Assembly: GCA_963780825.1 (NCBI GenBank)
Contig: CAWADL010000024.1
Coordinates: 496,001 to 560,000 of the forward strand
DNA: 64,000 nt
Reading direction: 5' to 3'
DNA from: Roseiarcus sp963780825
GTDB taxonomy: Bacteria > Pseudomonadota > Alphaproteobacteria > Rhizobiales > Beijerinckiaceae
A program made the translations under genes and the position numbers. The notes below the pieces were generated by a model. It worked only from the letters and a program-made list of their open reading frames with translations. It searched no databases and had not been told where the DNA came from. The stretch's first letter is position 1, and each line of letters opens with the position of its first letter. Shown here one piece after another: positions 45,619-55,918 of this stretch.

Positions 45619-46274
45619 ACGATCTGCTCGAATTCTGGGGCGAATGGCTCCCCTCGCTGCTCGACGGACTGAGACTGAGCATCGAAGTCACGATCGCCTG
45701 CCTTGCGCTAGGAATTCCGCTTGGACTCGTACTGGCCCTTGGGGTCCAATCGAAGCGACGTATCGTCAGAGCATGTGCGCTGGTGGTTGTCGAAATTGGC
45801 CGCGGCGCGCCCGCGCTGATCCTGTTGCAATTCGCTTATTTCGGATTGCCCAACGCCGGCTTGGCGCTATCTGCCTTTACGTCAGCAACTTTGGCGCTTG
45901 CCTGGACCACCGGCGCCTACACCAGCGAGATCATCCGCGCCGGGCTCGACGCGGTTCCGTTTGGTCAGAAAGAAGCTGCAGCGGCGATTGGTCTCAGCGG
46001 TTTCGATGCTCTGAGATATGTGATATTGCCACAGGGCCTGCGCGTCTCGGTTCCTCCCCTGTTCAGCTTTTCAATTCTTATGTTGCAGGCGTCTTCACTG
46101 TGTTTCGCGATCGCATTGCCGGAGCTCGTCAGTCAAGCCTATGTGGTGGGCTCCAACACGTTTCGGTATATGTCGATCTTCGTTCTCGCCGGCCTGCTCT
46201 ATGCTGCGATCTGCATTCCCGCTACGATCGCTGTTTCGGCGTTGGAGCGCCGGCTCGGGCGGCATACCGTGTGA
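45615..46274 (+). CDS. Polar amino acid ABC transporter permease 2
   Basis: Second PAAT permease, about 219 residues from the ATG at 45615 that overlaps the previous stop. LVVVEIGRGAPALILLQFAYFGLP and the EAA loop TTGAYTSEIIRAGLDAVPFGQKEAAAAIGLSGFD are intact, followed by ILPQGLRVSVPPL. It forms a heterodimer with the preceding permease. An in-frame extension upstream to 45534 lies inside permease 1 and is not used. Confidence 0.92.
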   Translation: MNDLLEFWGEWLPSLLDGLRLSIEVTIACLALGIPLGLVLALGVQSKRRIVRACALVVVEIGRGAPALILLQFAYFGLPNAGLALSAFTSATLALAWTTGAYTSEIIRAGLDAVPFGQKEAAAAIGLSGFDALRYVILPQGLRVSVPPLFSFSILMLQASSLCFAIALPELVSQAYVVGSNTFRYMSIFVLAGLLYAAICIPATIAVSALERRLGRHTV

Positions 46275-46319
46275 GCTTCTCGGGGAGCTCAGGTGACTCA
46301 AACAAAGGAGAGGGTGGGC

Positions 46320-47147
46320 ATGTTGAACAAAATCCTGGGGTTGACGGTTATCGCCGCGGGTTACGTTGTGTCGTCGGCTTGGGCTGACGATTGCAAACCC
46401 GCACATGAGTTCACGACGGTCGCGCCCGGCAAGCTTACGGTCGCCATCTACGAATATCCGCCATTCACCACGGCCTCAGCAGATAGCGCCACCATCGGCG
46501 GCGTGGACAGCGACATCGCCAAGCGTTTTGCCGCCGCAAATTGCCTGACCGTAACGCCGGTCGTGGTTGATCCGGCGGCAACGGTGCAATACGTCGTCTC
46601 AGGCAAGGCTGACGTTGCGACCGGCGATTGGTATCGCACGGCGGAGCGCGCCAAGGTGATGGGACTGTCGTATCCAACCTATCTCGACCAGATGGGGATA
46701 TACTCCAAGACCGGAATTTCGAAGGTCTCCGATTTGATTGGCAAGAAGGTCGGCACGGTTTCGGGTTTTCTATGGGTGGCTGAACTGCAAAAGCTGCTCG
46801 GCGCCAATCTTTCGCTCTACCCAAATCCGGTGGCACTGGCGCAGGATCTCGCCGCCGGGCAAGTCGAGGTCGGCGTGGACAGCTACGGCACCGGCGCCTA
46901 TGCGCAGAAGCGCGGCGGCTATTTCGGTATCCTGATCAAGGTTGCGGAACCCGACGAGCGTGTGCAGGCGTCAATTCAGGCGGCTCAATCCAACATCATC
47001 TTCAGCAAGTCGAACCCGGCCTTCGGCGCTGCGCTTGACGATACAATCAAGCAGTTGCACGAGAATGGCGGCTTGGCCGAGATTCTCAAGTCCTACGGTC
47101 TCGATCCGTCGGGCGCGAATGTCGGCGAACCGCGAGTGGTGAAATAA
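46320..47147 (+). CDS. Polar amino acid ABC transporter substrate-binding protein
   Basis: 275-residue periplasmic protein (SBP_bac_3 family). The ATG at 46320 follows an AAGGAG site, and the signal peptide runs LGLTVIAAGYVVSSAWA. The mature domain begins near KLTVAIYEYPPFTTA and has GKADVATGDWYRTAERAKVMGLSYPTY, the conserved lobe-2 region KKVGTVSGFLW, and the late segment LHENGGLAEILKSYGL. Ligand class is amino acid or derivative; exact ligand unknown. It closes the importer operon 45 bases after permease 2. Confidence 0.92.
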   Translation: MLNKILGLTVIAAGYVVSSAWADDCKPAHEFTTVAPGKLTVAIYEYPPFTTASADSATIGGVDSDIAKRFAAANCLTVTPVVVDPAATVQYVVSGKADVATGDWYRTAERAKVMGLSYPTYLDQMGIYSKTGISKVSDLIGKKVGTVSGFLWVAELQKLLGANLSLYPNPVALAQDLAAGQVEVGVDSYGTGAYAQKRGGYFGILIKVAEPDERVQASIQAAQSNIIFSKSNPAFGAALDDTIKQLHENGGLAEILKSYGLDPSGANVGEPRVVK

Positions 47148-47167
47148 TCCTCGCTCGCAGGCGCCGG

Positions 47168-47263
47168 ATGTAGCCGCGGTCGTTGACCGCGGTCGCCGTG
47201 TGAGCGTCCTTATCCCGGAAGATACGATCACGGCGCCGCCGCGGTCAACGACCGCGGCTACAG
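47168..47263. repeat. Dispersed palindromic element, family A copy 6
   Basis: Starts ATGTAGCCGCGGTCGTTGAC and ends GTCAACGACCGCGGCTACAG as exact complements. The spacer is the most divergent of the set. It lies between the convergent binding-protein and lactonase genes. Confidence 0.9.
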
Positions 47264-47321
47264 AGTGCGCGAATTGGCGCCGCCCCCTCCACCTACAACG
47301 CATTGCCGAAATTCCGAGTCG

Positions 47322-48422
47322 CTACGTGCGCGGAGCAAATGCGACGCAAGTCGGCGTTCCCACTTTGACTGGCGCCATGTGACCCAGCAGCGCGCCGCTA
47401 TCCTTATTTGCTGAGAATATTTCCACCGCGTCGCTATCCTGATTGGCCAGCGCAAGGAATGCGCCCGACGGATCGAACGTAAAATGGCGAGGCGTTTTCC
47501 CTTTAGTCGGAATGTTGCCCATAGGCGTCAAGTCGCCGGTCGAGGCAGCTATAGCAAACAACGCCAAGCTGTCGTGACCTCGATTCGCCACATACAACCA
47601 CCGACCATTCGAGCTGACCTTGATATCCGAGCAATGGTTCCCTCCGCTGGCAGAGGCGGGAACGGTGGCGACGACGGCGCGGACCGCCGATAATCCTTGT
47701 GCGAAGTCAAAATCGATCGCCGCCACTGAGGAGTTCAATTCGTTGGCCACGTAAATGCAGGGCAAGTGCGGGTGAAAGGCGAAGTGACGGGGGCCGGAGC
47801 CGGGCGGTAGCGCGACGCGGGTATGCTCAGCTAAGCCGCCGTCGAAGCGATAGACGACAAGTTGATCGAGGCCGAGATCGCTGACGACGAGGTGGCGATT
47901 GTCTGGCGTGGCCAGCACGCAATGGGCGTGCGGCCGCTCCTGCCGCGCAGGATCCGATCCGTGCCCCTCATGCGTGACCTCAGCGATGGGCGCGTCAATC
48001 GAACCGTCGGCCGCGAGCGGGAAAACGACAAGCGAACGATTGGGCTTCTGCGTCATCGGACCAACGCCGTAGTTCACGACCAGAAGGAATTTGCCGCTGC
48101 GGTCAAAACTCACCTGAGCCGTTATGCTTCCGCGCGTCGGTTGCTTGTTCAGATAGTCCAGCGCCCCGGTAGCCGGATCAATCGCGTAGGCCGTGACCGT
48201 CCCCTCATTCCAACCCAACACTTCGCTGGTGGCGTAAAGCGTGCGGCCGTCCGGGCTGATGGCGAGAAAGGTCGGGTTGTCTATACCGCCGGTGACGCCC
48301 GCGGGGATTGCCTCTCCCGAAGTTTCGTCGAAGGCGAAGGCGGCAATGCCCTCGCCATTCGCCGTGGCGAAATAGGGCAGCGCGCGGTTGCAGCCTCCGA
48401 CGAACATCCACGATTTCGACAT
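47322..48422 (-). CDS. Lactonase family seven-bladed beta-propeller protein (6-phosphogluconolactonase-like)
   Basis: 366-residue protein of the YbhE/Pgl type. Blade-like repeats recur about every 45 residues, such as NPTFLAISPDGRTLYATSE, HCVLATPDNRHLVVSDLG, GPRHFAFHPHLPCIYVANE and TPRHFTFDPSGAFLALANQDSD. The GPRHF and FHP words are the family marks. It would hydrolyse a sugar lactone or 6-phosphogluconolactone. Close to sugar importer genes and upstream sugar-acid enzymes, a free lactone from a non-phosphorylative pathway is plausible. The gene is intact, starts at 48422 and follows the permease gene by nine bases. Confidence 0.88.
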   Translation of the reverse strand: MSKSWMFVGGCNRALPYFATANGEGIAAFAFDETSGEAIPAGVTGGIDNPTFLAISPDGRTLYATSEVLGWNEGTVTAYAIDPATGALDYLNKQPTRGSITAQVSFDRSGKFLLVVNYGVGPMTQKPNRSLVVFPLAADGSIDAPIAEVTHEGHGSDPARQERPHAHCVLATPDNRHLVVSDLGLDQLVVYRFDGGLAEHTRVALPPGSGPRHFAFHPHLPCIYVANELNSSVAAIDFDFAQGLSAVRAVVATVPASASGGNHCSDIKVSSNGRWLYVANRGHDSLALFAIAASTGDLTPMGNIPTKGKTPRHFTFDPSGAFLALANQDSDAVEIFSANKDSGALLGHMAPVKVGTPTCVAFAPRT

Positions 48423-48431
48423 GCGTCCCTC

Positions 48432-49395
48432 CTATATCGTCGTACGCAGATGTGGCTCTCGTCCATATAGCGACATGAGTACGATGATGACGGCGCCCAG
48501 CGCCGCCTGCACGAGCGAGGGCTGCAGGCCCAGGCCGATCAGCAGCGTGTTGAGCTCCGTCAGCACGATCGCGCCGATGACGGTTCCCCAATAGCCGCCT
48601 CTGCCGCCGAGCAGCGAGGTTCCGCCGATGACGACGGCGGCGAGCGTCTGGAACAGATAGGGCTGGCCGACGTCGCCATAGGCCGAACCGGTGAAGCCGA
48701 GCAGCAGCACGCCGGCGAGCGCGGCGAACCACGCGCTCAGTGCGAAGGTGATCGTCCACATCGGCGTCGGCGAGATCAGCGCGTAGCGGGCCGCGAGCGG
48801 GTTGCCTCCCAGCGCATAAAGCCGTCGGCCGAACGGAGTGCGGGCAAGCATAAGCGCGATCACACAGGCGAGGACGGCGGTTGCTGGGATCAATCCCGGT
48901 ACAGGGATCGGTCCAATCGCGCCGCCGATCGAGACGAAATCCGACACGAACGGCGGCGCGGAGCCTGAGGGAAAGCCGCGCGTCCATATCAGAACCGCGC
49001 CCTGCGCCATCGTGCCGACGCCGAGCGTCACGATCAGCGGATGGATGCCGAGCGAGGACGAGAGCGCGCCGTTGAACGCGCCGATCGCCAGCGCCAATAC
49101 GCTGACGATCGCGCAGACCCAAACGAAGCTCATGCCGTCGCCGGTCAATTGAGCGGCAACCACATTGGCGAAGCCGATCAGATAGGGAATCGAGAGATCG
49201 ATGCCGCCGACGATGACGACCAAGCGTCTGCCCGACCGAGGCCACCGCCAACAAGGCGGCCAGCACCAACATCGCGCGCAGCGAGAACGCGCTGCCATAA
49301 CCGTCAATGATGAATACGCCCGCGACATGCAGCAGGACCGCGATAGCGAGCGCGCCTACGGTGGGATGGCGCAACGCGCCCGCGAGCTTCTTCAT
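48432..49395 (-). CDS. Sugar ABC transporter permease, RbsC type (frameshifted near the N-terminus)
   Basis: About 320 residues from the ATG at 49395 (MKKLAGALRHPTVGALAIAVLL). Family motifs are VVIVGGIDLSIPYLIGFANVVAAQL and SSLGIHPLIVTLGVGTMAQGAVLIWTRGFP, then LALGGNPLAARYALI-like sequence and the ending TSLLGGRGGYWGTVIGAI. A frame break near 49230, after ASVGQT, is the only one. The preceding permease gene runs into this start without a stop in its own frame, though a TGA overlaps this ATG (ATGA) in the next frame. Confidence 0.85.
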
Positions 49396-50331
49396 CGCGC
49401 GCCCCGAGCTGAGGCGCTCTTGCAAGGGCGAGAAGCTGACGGCGGCGACGAGGATCGCGCCATAGGCGACCTGCAGCACAAAGGTCGATACGTTGAAGAA
49501 CGTCAGCACGCTTTGCAGCAGGAAGATGTCGAGCGCGCCGATGGCGGCGCCAAGCAAGCCGCCGCGCCCGCCCGCGAGACTGACGCCGCCGAGCGCGACG
49601 GAGGAAATCGCGAGCAACGTGTAGGACGGCCCGACATTCGGATCGGCCGAGCCGATCAGCGCGGTCAGCGACAGGCTCGCGACGCCCGCGAAGACGCCGC
49701 TGAGCGTGTAGGCGATCAACCGAACGGCGACGACATTGACGCCGGCGGTGAAGGCCGCGCGGTCGTCGCTGCCGACCGCCATCAACTGGCCATAGATCGG
49801 CAGTCGCGTGAAGAGCAACCACATCAGGCCGATGCGACCAGCGGCGCCAAAGAAAAGCCGTGCGCCATCGCCCGCAGCCATTCCGGAATGACGCCGATCG
49901 GCGCGGGCACGAGCGTCACCGTCAGGCCGGTCAGCACCAGATACGAGCCGAGCGTGGCGATGATCGGCTGGATGCGCACGACCGTCGCGAGGCAAGCCGT
50001 TGATGAGGCCGATCGCTCCGCCCAACGCGACAGCGGCAGGCAGGATGAGAAACGGCGATGTCGCGCCCGCCTGCCCAATCAGCACTACGACCAGCACGGC
50101 GTTGACGAAGCCCATCGCGGGACCGATCGATACGTCGATGCCGCCGCGGCCGCCAAGGATCGGCGGCGTCGCGGCCAGCGCGGCGCAGATCAGCGGCGAG
50201 GCCAGCCCGATCAGCGCGCCCAAGTTGCCGGGCGCGAAGCGGGCCGGGTTCAGCCAGAGGTTGACGATCAGCAGCCCAGCAAGCAGCGCCAAGCCGGGGA
50301 TGAGCGCGGCGAGCGATCTCGACATGTTCAT
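49392..50331 (-). CDS. Sugar ABC transporter permease, RbsC type (frameshifted)
   Basis: About 312 residues. It starts at ATG 50331, overlapping the ATPase stop (ATGA). GGRGGIDVSIGPAMGFVNAVLVV and NGLLATVVRIQPIIATLGSYLVLTGLTVTLV (partly in another frame) are the typical RbsC segments, then VALGGVSLAGGRGGLLGAAIGALDIF. Frame breaks near 49990 and 49835 bracket the middle. Its visible frame continues into the next permease without a stop: either a true double-length permease fusion or a missing frame correction just before the ATGA overlap at 49395-49392. I favour two genes. Confidence 0.8.
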
Positions 50332-51816
50332 GCCGTCTCGCCGAACATCGCCGCGATAACCTGTGGCGCGGTGAGCCGTTCGCCCTCCAACCGCGCCGTC
50401 AGTTCATGGTCGCGAAACACCAGCACGCGGTCGCAAAGCAGGGTCAGCTCCTCGATCTCGGTAGACAAGACGCCAAGCGTCATGCCTTCGCTAGCAAGCT
50501 CGCGAAAAAGCCGATAGAGCACGCCACGGGTCGCGACGTCGACGCCGCGCGTCGGATCGTTGAGCAGAAGCGCAACTGGGTTCCGCGCCAGCAGCGCGCC
50601 AGCAGCACCTTCTGCTGATTGCCGCCGGAGAGCCGAGCAATCGATCCGTCGAGATCGTTGGCCGCGACCGAAAGCCGCTGGCGAAACGCCTCGAACCGCC
50701 GGCGTCTTGCGCCGAGGTTGATGAGCCCCCATCGCAAATCACGCGACAGCGAGGCGATCGCGAAATTGTCGAGCACCGATAGGTTGGGAAATATGCCGGC
50801 GGTTCGTCGGTCGCGCGGCAGATAGGCGACGCCGTGGCGCGCCGCGGCGTGGTAAGTCCGAAGCGGATGGGCGCGGCCGCCCGGTTTCAAGTGAGACCTC
50901 GCCGCTTAGCGGGCGCTCAAAGCCCGCCGCCGCCGCAAGGAAGCCTCCTGCCCGTGCCCATCCAATCCCGCGAAGCCGACGATCTCGCCGCCTCGCAGAC
51001 GCTCGTTGAGCGCGCGTTTGCCTGTCCTGAGAACAACATCGGTGAGGACCAACGCGGCGCCCGCCTCACTCATGACGCTCTGCCGCCCGCTCCGGCGCCA
51101 TCATGGCCAGCAGCCGCGCGCTCTGCGCCTCGGCGCGCGGCAGCGTGCCAATCCAGCGGCCATTGCGCAGCACGGAAATGCGGTGCGCCAAGCGCGCGAC
51201 CTCGTCCATGCGATGCGAGATGAAGATCACGACCCGGCCGCTTTGAGCCAAGCGCTCGATTTCTGCAAACACGGCGTCGCGATCGGCGTGATCGAGCGCG
51301 GCGGTTGCCTCGTCAAGGATAAGCACCTTGGAGTCGCGCGCGAGCGCGCGGGCGATGACGACGATTTGTTGCTGCGCCAGCGGCAGGTCGCCGGCTCTGG
51401 CCTCGAGCGGCAGGTCGCTGCGCGAAATCCGTGCGATGGCCTCGGCGGCGACGCGATTTGCGATCGCGCGGGCGCACGCGCCAGCGCCAAAGGCCGTCGC
51501 GGCCGAGCAGCACGTTGTCGTCACGCTGCGGTCGGGCGCGATCAGCACTTCCTGAAAGACGGTCGCAAAGCCCTGGGCGGCGAATTCGGCCGGGTTTCTC
51601 GCAAGCAAGGGCTTGGCCGTCGAGCCTGACAGCGCCCGTGTCCTGGCGGACGATTCCCGACAGGATCTTGACCAGCGTGCTTTTGCCTGAGCCATTTTCT
51701 CCTAGGATAGCGTGGACCTCCCCCGCATGAAAGTCGATGGATACGTCGCTCAGCGCCAGCGTCCGTCCATAGGTCTTGCAAAGACCTGTGACGGCGAGGC
51801 GCGGCGGCGCGCCCAC
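50328..51816 (-). CDS. Sugar ABC transporter ATP-binding protein, RbsA type with two ABC domains (frameshifted)
   Basis: About 495 residues after repair. Domain 1 has Walker A GENGSGKS near residue 40, a Q-loop FATVFQEVLI, LPLAQQQIVVIARALARDSKVLILDEATAAL, and the H-loop VIFISHRMDEV. Domain 2 begins near 51080 and has the degenerate Walker A region AGLDGHGQEAFL, LSGGNQQKVLLAR, LLLNDPTRGVDV and STEIEEL. The second site lacking a canonical Walker A is normal for RbsA proteins. At least four frame breaks lie between 51600 and 50580. The start is a GTG at 51816 after the hairpin. Confidence 0.85.
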
Positions 51817-51834
51817 GCCGCTAAAGCTGCAATG

Positions 51835-51857
51835 TGAGGCGCGCCTCGCGCGCCTCA
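51835..51857. terminator. Hairpin between sugar-binding protein and ATPase genes
   Basis: A perfect 9-bp stem TGAGGCGCG/CGCGCCTCA with a 5-base loop lies eight bases after the binding-protein stop and 19 bases before the ATPase start. No U tract follows on the minus strand. Such hairpins often cause partial termination or 3' protection, so that the binding protein is made in excess over the membrane subunits. Confidence 0.55.
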
Positions 51858-51864
51858 AAAGGTA

Positions 51865-53050
51865 TCAAGGGCACGCGCTCGGGACCTTCGCGTAGTCCCA
51901 GCCCTTGGTTGGCGCGGGCGCCTGGAAATAGCCGTCGAGCATCGCCTCAGGCATCGGGTCGCTGGCGGGGATGGGGAAGACGGATACCGCGTCGGGCGTC
52001 ATGCAGGGCTTATATATCGCCGGCAAATCCGCCTCGGTGATGGCGGGGATCGGCATCATCAGCGTGTTGAGTTTGGGCTTCTCGCCCTCCAGCACGCGCA
52101 CGGCGACGCGGAACAGGGTCTGCGGCGGTCCAGTGCGGCAGCACGCCGTGGCCGGTGAAGTGGTATTTGTCGCGGATTGGCTTTCCAGTAGCCAAGCGCG
52201 TCGCCGGTGATCGAGCCGGTGATGAGCGGCGGCTTGCGGCCGGCCTGCGCGAAGGCTTCGGCGATGACGCGGCTTTCGCTGCCCGTCGTCCACACCGCAT
52301 CGATCTTGCCGGGATAGGTCGCCAGCGCCTGCAACACCGACGGTCTTGGTCACGTTCGCGGTCCAGTTGCCGTTGACGGTGCGCACCACCTTGAGGCCCG
52401 GGCTCTTCCTTCAGAGCGCGATCGGCGCCGGCGCGCTCCTGCGCGACGATCGGATGGCCGGCGATGCCTTCGACCAACAGCACGTCGGCCTTGCCGCCCG
52501 TCTGCTTTGGCGATCGCCTTGATCATGTCGTAGCCCCAGGCGGCGTAGTTGCTGTCGACATTGATCGCGTAGGGGCTGGTGACCGATCCGGCGGCGGTGA
52601 TGAACGGGATGCCGGCGTCGTAGGCGGCCTTGATGACGTCGTTGAGCGCCGTCGCCGATCCCGCGATCGAGGTGATGACCGTGCACTTCTTGTCGATGAA
52701 GGCGCGGATCTGGTTGATCTGCTGGCCGGTGTCGCTGTTGGAATCGGAAACCTCGAAGGTGGCGTCGATGCCCGCCGACTTGAGACCCTCGACCAGCCGC
52801 TTCAGCTCCGTTGGTGACCGTGACGCGCCACGGGATTGCCCTGGTACGATTCCGAGTGGCACCATTTCCACGGCGCCGCCGGCGTCTTGAAATTGTCGTA
52901 GGCCGAGGGCGCAAGCGCGCTGGTCGCGCCAATATAGAGCTTTTTCAGATCGTCCGGCAGCCCCGCGGTCAGATCGTCCGCGCGTGCGCCACCGGTCGCA
53001 AGGCAGGCCGTCAGACTGAATAGCGCCATGCTCAAAACACGCTTCGACAT
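51865..53050 (-). CDS. Sugar ABC transporter substrate-binding protein, type I periplasmic (frameshifted)
   Basis: About 380 residues after repair. The signal peptide is in SMALFSLTACLATGGARA. The mature segments SNSDTGQQINQIRAFIDKKCTVITS, AAYDAGIPFITAAGSVTSPYAINVD and TGSESRVIAEAFAQAGRKPPLITG show the RbsB-type fold. The end DGYFQAPAPTKGWDYAKVPSACP is in good frame to a stop at 51865. At least six frame breaks are spread over 52100-52860. Supplies ligand to the RbsA/RbsC proteins encoded downstream. The sugar is unknown. Confidence 0.83.
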
Positions 53051-53112
53051 CGCTTCCTCCTCCTAAGCGCGAAGCTCTCCGGCGCCGCGCAAATCTCGTA
53101 TCAGCCCAGCCC

Positions 53113-54273
53113 TCAGAGTCCAAACTCCGCTTGCAAGGCTCGTGTATGTTCGCCAATCCGCGGCGCCGCGTGAAGCGAACGCCCGCGCTGGCCGTCAACT
53201 CGGATCGGCGAGCGCATAGTCTTGAGAGATACGCCATCGCCGCGCTCAAGAGTCTGAATCATGTCGAGCAGGCGGAAGTTCTCGCTGGCGAACAGTTCCG
53301 GCCAATTGAGCACTTCCGAGCACCAGATGTCGTGCGGCTGCAAGCGGGCCAGCCACTCCGCCGTTTCGCGCTTGGCCAGCCCATCGGCGATCTGACGCTT
53401 GAGCGCGTCGCGTTGGCTGAAAGGGGCGTCTGCGGGCAGTCCGGCGAGCTCCGGCATTTCCAACAGCGGAGCGAGCTTGTCGAGCGGCGTCATCGCCAGC
53501 GCTAGCCAGCCGTCGGCGGTCTGATAGACGCCATAGGGCGCCGCGAGATAGGCGTGCGCGTTGCGATAGCCGGAGCGCTTCGGAATCCGGCCGCCGTCGT
53601 TGAGATAGGTCGCGAGCACCTCGAACTGGAAATCGATCAGCGCTTCCAGCAGGCTTGTTTGAATATGCGGCGCCTCGGCCCGCGGTGCGGCTGCGCACCA
53701 GCGCCGCCAGCGCGCCCTGCACGATGGCGTTGCCGGCCAGCAGGTCGGCGATGGCGAGGCCGAACGGCACCGGGCCTTGCTCTTCGTCGCCGTTGAGCCA
53801 CATGATGCCGGAGCGCGCCTGCGCGAGCAGATCCTGGCCCGGAAACCCACGCCACGGCCCCTCGTCGCCATAGCCGGTGATGGAGGCGTAGACGATGCGC
53901 GGATTGATTGTCGCGCGCGGTCGTCGTAATCGAGGCCCGAGCCGCTCGATGACGCCAGGGCGGAAATTCTGGATCACGATGTCGGCGCGCGCGATCAGCT
54001 TTTTGATCGCGCTCAAGCCCTCGGCGGATTTGAAGTCGGCGGCGAAGCTTTCCTTGCCGCGATTGATGGCGTGGAACAGCGTGGAATCGCCGCCGAGCTC
54101 GGTGTCGGAGAGATAGAGCCGCCGGCAGAGATCGCCGCCATCCGGCCGCTCGATCTTGATGACGCGCGCGCCGAGATCGCCGAGCCGCAGCGCAGCAAAG
54201 GGGCCGGACAGGAACTGGCTCATGTCGAGGACCAGTATGCCCTCGAGCAGCCCCGCGCTCGCGTCCGAACCGC

Positions 54274-54277
<4 letters not shown>
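53113..54277 (-). CDS. CaiB/BaiF family CoA transferase (frameshifted)
   Basis: Class III CoA-transferase of about 388 residues. LLEGILVLDMSQFLSGPFAALRLGDLGARVIKIERPDGGD opens the fold, and QNFRPGVIERLG follows, then PGQDLLAQARSGIMWLNG with the catalytic Asp region (GQD), and FQFEVLATYLNDGGRIPKR. Frame breaks near 53925 and 53690. It probably starts at GTG 54277, overlapping the MaoC stop (GTGA). The upstream MaoC frame reads straight into it, so a fused MaoC-CoA transferase cannot be excluded. It would move CoA onto the acid that the MaoC enzyme hydrates, or remove it. Confidence 0.84.
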
Positions 54278-54854
<577 letters not shown>

Positions 54855-54908
54855 GCGACCCTCCCTGCTGGAAGCCTCGCTCTTGATTCGCTGCAGATTA
54901 ATCACAAA

Positions 54909-54923
54909 TGAATGATTCATTCA
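54909..54923. promoter_or_regulatory. Perfect inverted repeat TGAATGA-T-TCATTCA, candidate operator
   Basis: A 15-base palindrome in an AT-rich patch lies 55 bases upstream of the MaoC/CoA transferase start and 54 bases beyond the end of the iclR gene. Position and symmetry suit a regulator site for this operon; IclR or a FadR-type GntR protein are candidates. The AT-rich patch stands out from the GC-rich background. Confidence 0.45.
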
Positions 54924-54976
54924 AATAGAAAAGTGACACCTCCGCCGTCGCGGCACCACACCGCCGATCGTGCGCG

Positions 54977-55726
54977 TCAGCGGTTCGCGGTCTCCATCAG
55001 TTTGGCGATCGCCTCGGTGATGTCAGGCGCGTTGGGGCGGCGCAGCGGCGCGATGATAAGGGCAGGTCAGCGCGGCGATGGCGCTGCCGTCAGGGCCGAG
55101 AATCGGCGCGGAGAGATTGTAGACGCCGGAGGTCTGCCGGCTCGGCATCACCTCGTAGCCGCGCTGACGGATCTGCGCGAGGCGCTCGTCGAGATCGTCG
55201 GGAATGTCCGGCATCGTCGGTCGGCTCCTCGTGCTCGGCGATCATCAGCGCGCGCTCTTCGGCCGAGCGGAAAGCCAGCAGAACATGGCCGGAGCCGGTG
55301 TTGAACAGCCCGACCTTCGCGCCGACGCGAATCGCGATGCCCCAATAGCTCGGCGCGTCGATCTGCGCGATGACGATCACCTCGGAGCGATCGTAAACGG
55401 CGAGGTGATTGGCCTGCTGGATCTGCTGCGCCAGCTCGCGCATCAGCGGCGTCGCCTGCGCGACGAGCCGGCGGATCGGCCGGTGCAAATGCGCCAGGCC
55501 GAACAGTTTCAGCGTCAGTTCGTATCGGTCGGCCTCGTTGCGCAGCGACATAGCCGCGGCGCACCAGGCGATCGAGCATCCGATAGTTCTCGTTGGCGCT
55601 GCGCCCGAGCGCCTTGGCGATTTCGATCTGCGTCAGGCCGCCATCGACGGAAGCGAGCAATTCGAGAATATCGAGCCCTTTGTCGAGCGCCGGCGCGCGA
55701 TAGCGGTCGTTGTCCGGCCCGTTCAT
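54977..55726 (-). CDS. IclR family transcriptional regulator (frameshifted)
   Basis: About 249 residues. The N-terminal winged helix has APALDKGLDILELLASVDGGLTQIEIAKALGRSANENYRMLDRLVRRGY. The effector domain has ELTLKLFGLAHLHRPIRRLV, VIAQIDAPSYWGIAIRVGAKVGLFNTGSGHVLLAF, and ends with LIIAPLRRPNAPDITEAIAKLMETANR. Three single-base insertions (near 55552, 55212 and 55062) explain the frame breaks. It lies between the leftward MaoC/CoA transferase genes and the rightward importer operon and so is the likely regulator of both. Sugar acids and aromatic acids are typical IclR inducers. Confidence 0.87.
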
Positions 55727-55801
55727 TCATCGGCAATTACCCGAGCACAGGCAGCCCAGCGGCAGGCTCAACGGCGCTGTGAATTGAAAGCCCGCGCTTC
55801 G

Positions 55802-55830
55802 TTGACACTGATTTCCACGTGATTTATATA
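55802..55830 (+). promoter_or_regulatory. Sigma-70-type promoter for the Mal/Ugp-type importer operon
   Basis: TTGACA at 55802-55807 and TATATA at 55825-55830 are separated by 17 bases, close to the housekeeping consensus. The spacer contains CACGTG inside TTTCCACGTGATTT, a symmetric core that could be an IclR operator overlapping the promoter. The first gene starts at 55919, preceded by an AAGGAGGA site. Confidence 0.6.
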
Positions 55831-55918
55831 TGAAGTTGCCTGCGCATTTGGATGCTGCAACTTCCGGCGTCTGCCAACCGCGGCGCTGCAAGAAGCTGCG
55901 AATCAAAGGAGGACAGCA

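Noticed and set aside
49201..50517. 438-residue plus-strand ORF across the RbsC-type permease genes
   Set aside because: Antisense composition (Arg/Glu/Asp-rich, no motifs) opposite genes with clear permease signatures.
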